From positions 1 to 5,274 of the forward strand of contig CAMTOL010000163.1 in the NCBI GenBank assembly GCA_947074135.1: a stretch of DNA of 5,274 nucleotides, in the 5' to 3' direction. Shown piece by piece: positions 5,217 to 5,274 of the stretch. Position 1 is the stretch's first letter. The number at the start of each line of letters is the position of its first letter. The position numbers and the translations under genes were made by a program. Source of the DNA: an uncultured Rikenellaceae bacterium (GTDB lineage Bacteria; Bacteroidota; Bacteroidia; Bacteroidales; Rikenellaceae). Below the pieces are notes generated by a model that saw only the letters and a program-made list of their open reading frames with translations, ran no database searches and had not been told where the DNA came from.

Positions 5217-5217
5217 T
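5197..5217. promoter_or_regulatory. inverted repeat ATTTGC-N9-GCAAAT across the promoter
   Basis: ATTTGC (5197-5202) and GCAAAT (5212-5217) form an inverted pair with a 9-nt spacer that itself overlaps a CTAATTAG palindrome (5205-5212). One half-site covers the -33 element TTTG and the other lies in the -33/-7 spacer, a typical place for a repressor operator. Beyond it, 5218-5274 is AT-rich and I see no feature there. Confidence 0.35.
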
Positions 5218-5274
5218 AAATTATTAATTCATTTGTTTTTCTATATTTATTTTAATTCAAATAGGCCAAATTAC

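Noticed and set aside
5136..5219. 27-codon plus-strand frame upstream of amt
   Set aside because: It overlaps the strong minus-strand promoter and palindromes, has no ribosome-binding context, and its Cys-rich translation resembles nothing I know.

Overview
The window looks like the chromosome of a member of the Bacteroidota, probably a Bacteroidales-type organism. The ribosomal proteins and RNA polymerase alpha are of bacterial type. No gene start has a Shine-Dalgarno sequence at working distance; the starts follow A-rich stretches instead. At least one promoter fits the Bacteroidota housekeeping sigma pattern TTTG-N19-TAnnTTTG. L17 carries the long Lys/Ala/Glu-rich tail often seen in this phylum. 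I cannot name a genus from sequence alone.

Positions 1-2641 (plus strand) are the 3' end of the large ribosomal protein cluster (alpha-operon part): the last 17 codons of rpsK (S11), then rpsD (S4), rpoA (RNA polymerase alpha) and rplQ (L17), closed by a strong intrinsic terminator. The spacers between these genes are unusually long (about 120-170 nt) and not empty. There is a boxA-like motif before rpsD, an elaborate multi-helix inverted-repeat element before rpoA, and repeated TCACAA motifs with competing pairings before rplQ. The element before rpoA is the best candidate here for a ribosomal-protein-type autoregulatory leader.

Positions 2642-3579 hold a short tandem repeat and then, on the minus strand, a 258-residue iron-sulfur protein with two complete CDGSH motifs flanking a third cysteine-containing domain. 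It converges on the ribosomal cluster. A terminator lies between it and the next gene upstream, so it is probably transcribed on its own.

Positions 3580-5274 hold a minus-strand Amt-family ammonium channel and its long control region. The control region has a near-ideal Bacteroidota promoter about 270 nt before the start codon, two inverted pairs of the same hexamer (ATTTGC/GCAAAT), a long-range stem, a 14-codon open frame, and an intrinsic terminator only about 34 nt before the amt start. Together these suggest that amt expression is controlled by transcription attenuation in its leader, or that a small RNA is made just upstream. This arrangement and the rpoA leader are the two most interesting signals in the window.

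No mobile element, CRISPR array, tRNA or rRNA was seen.
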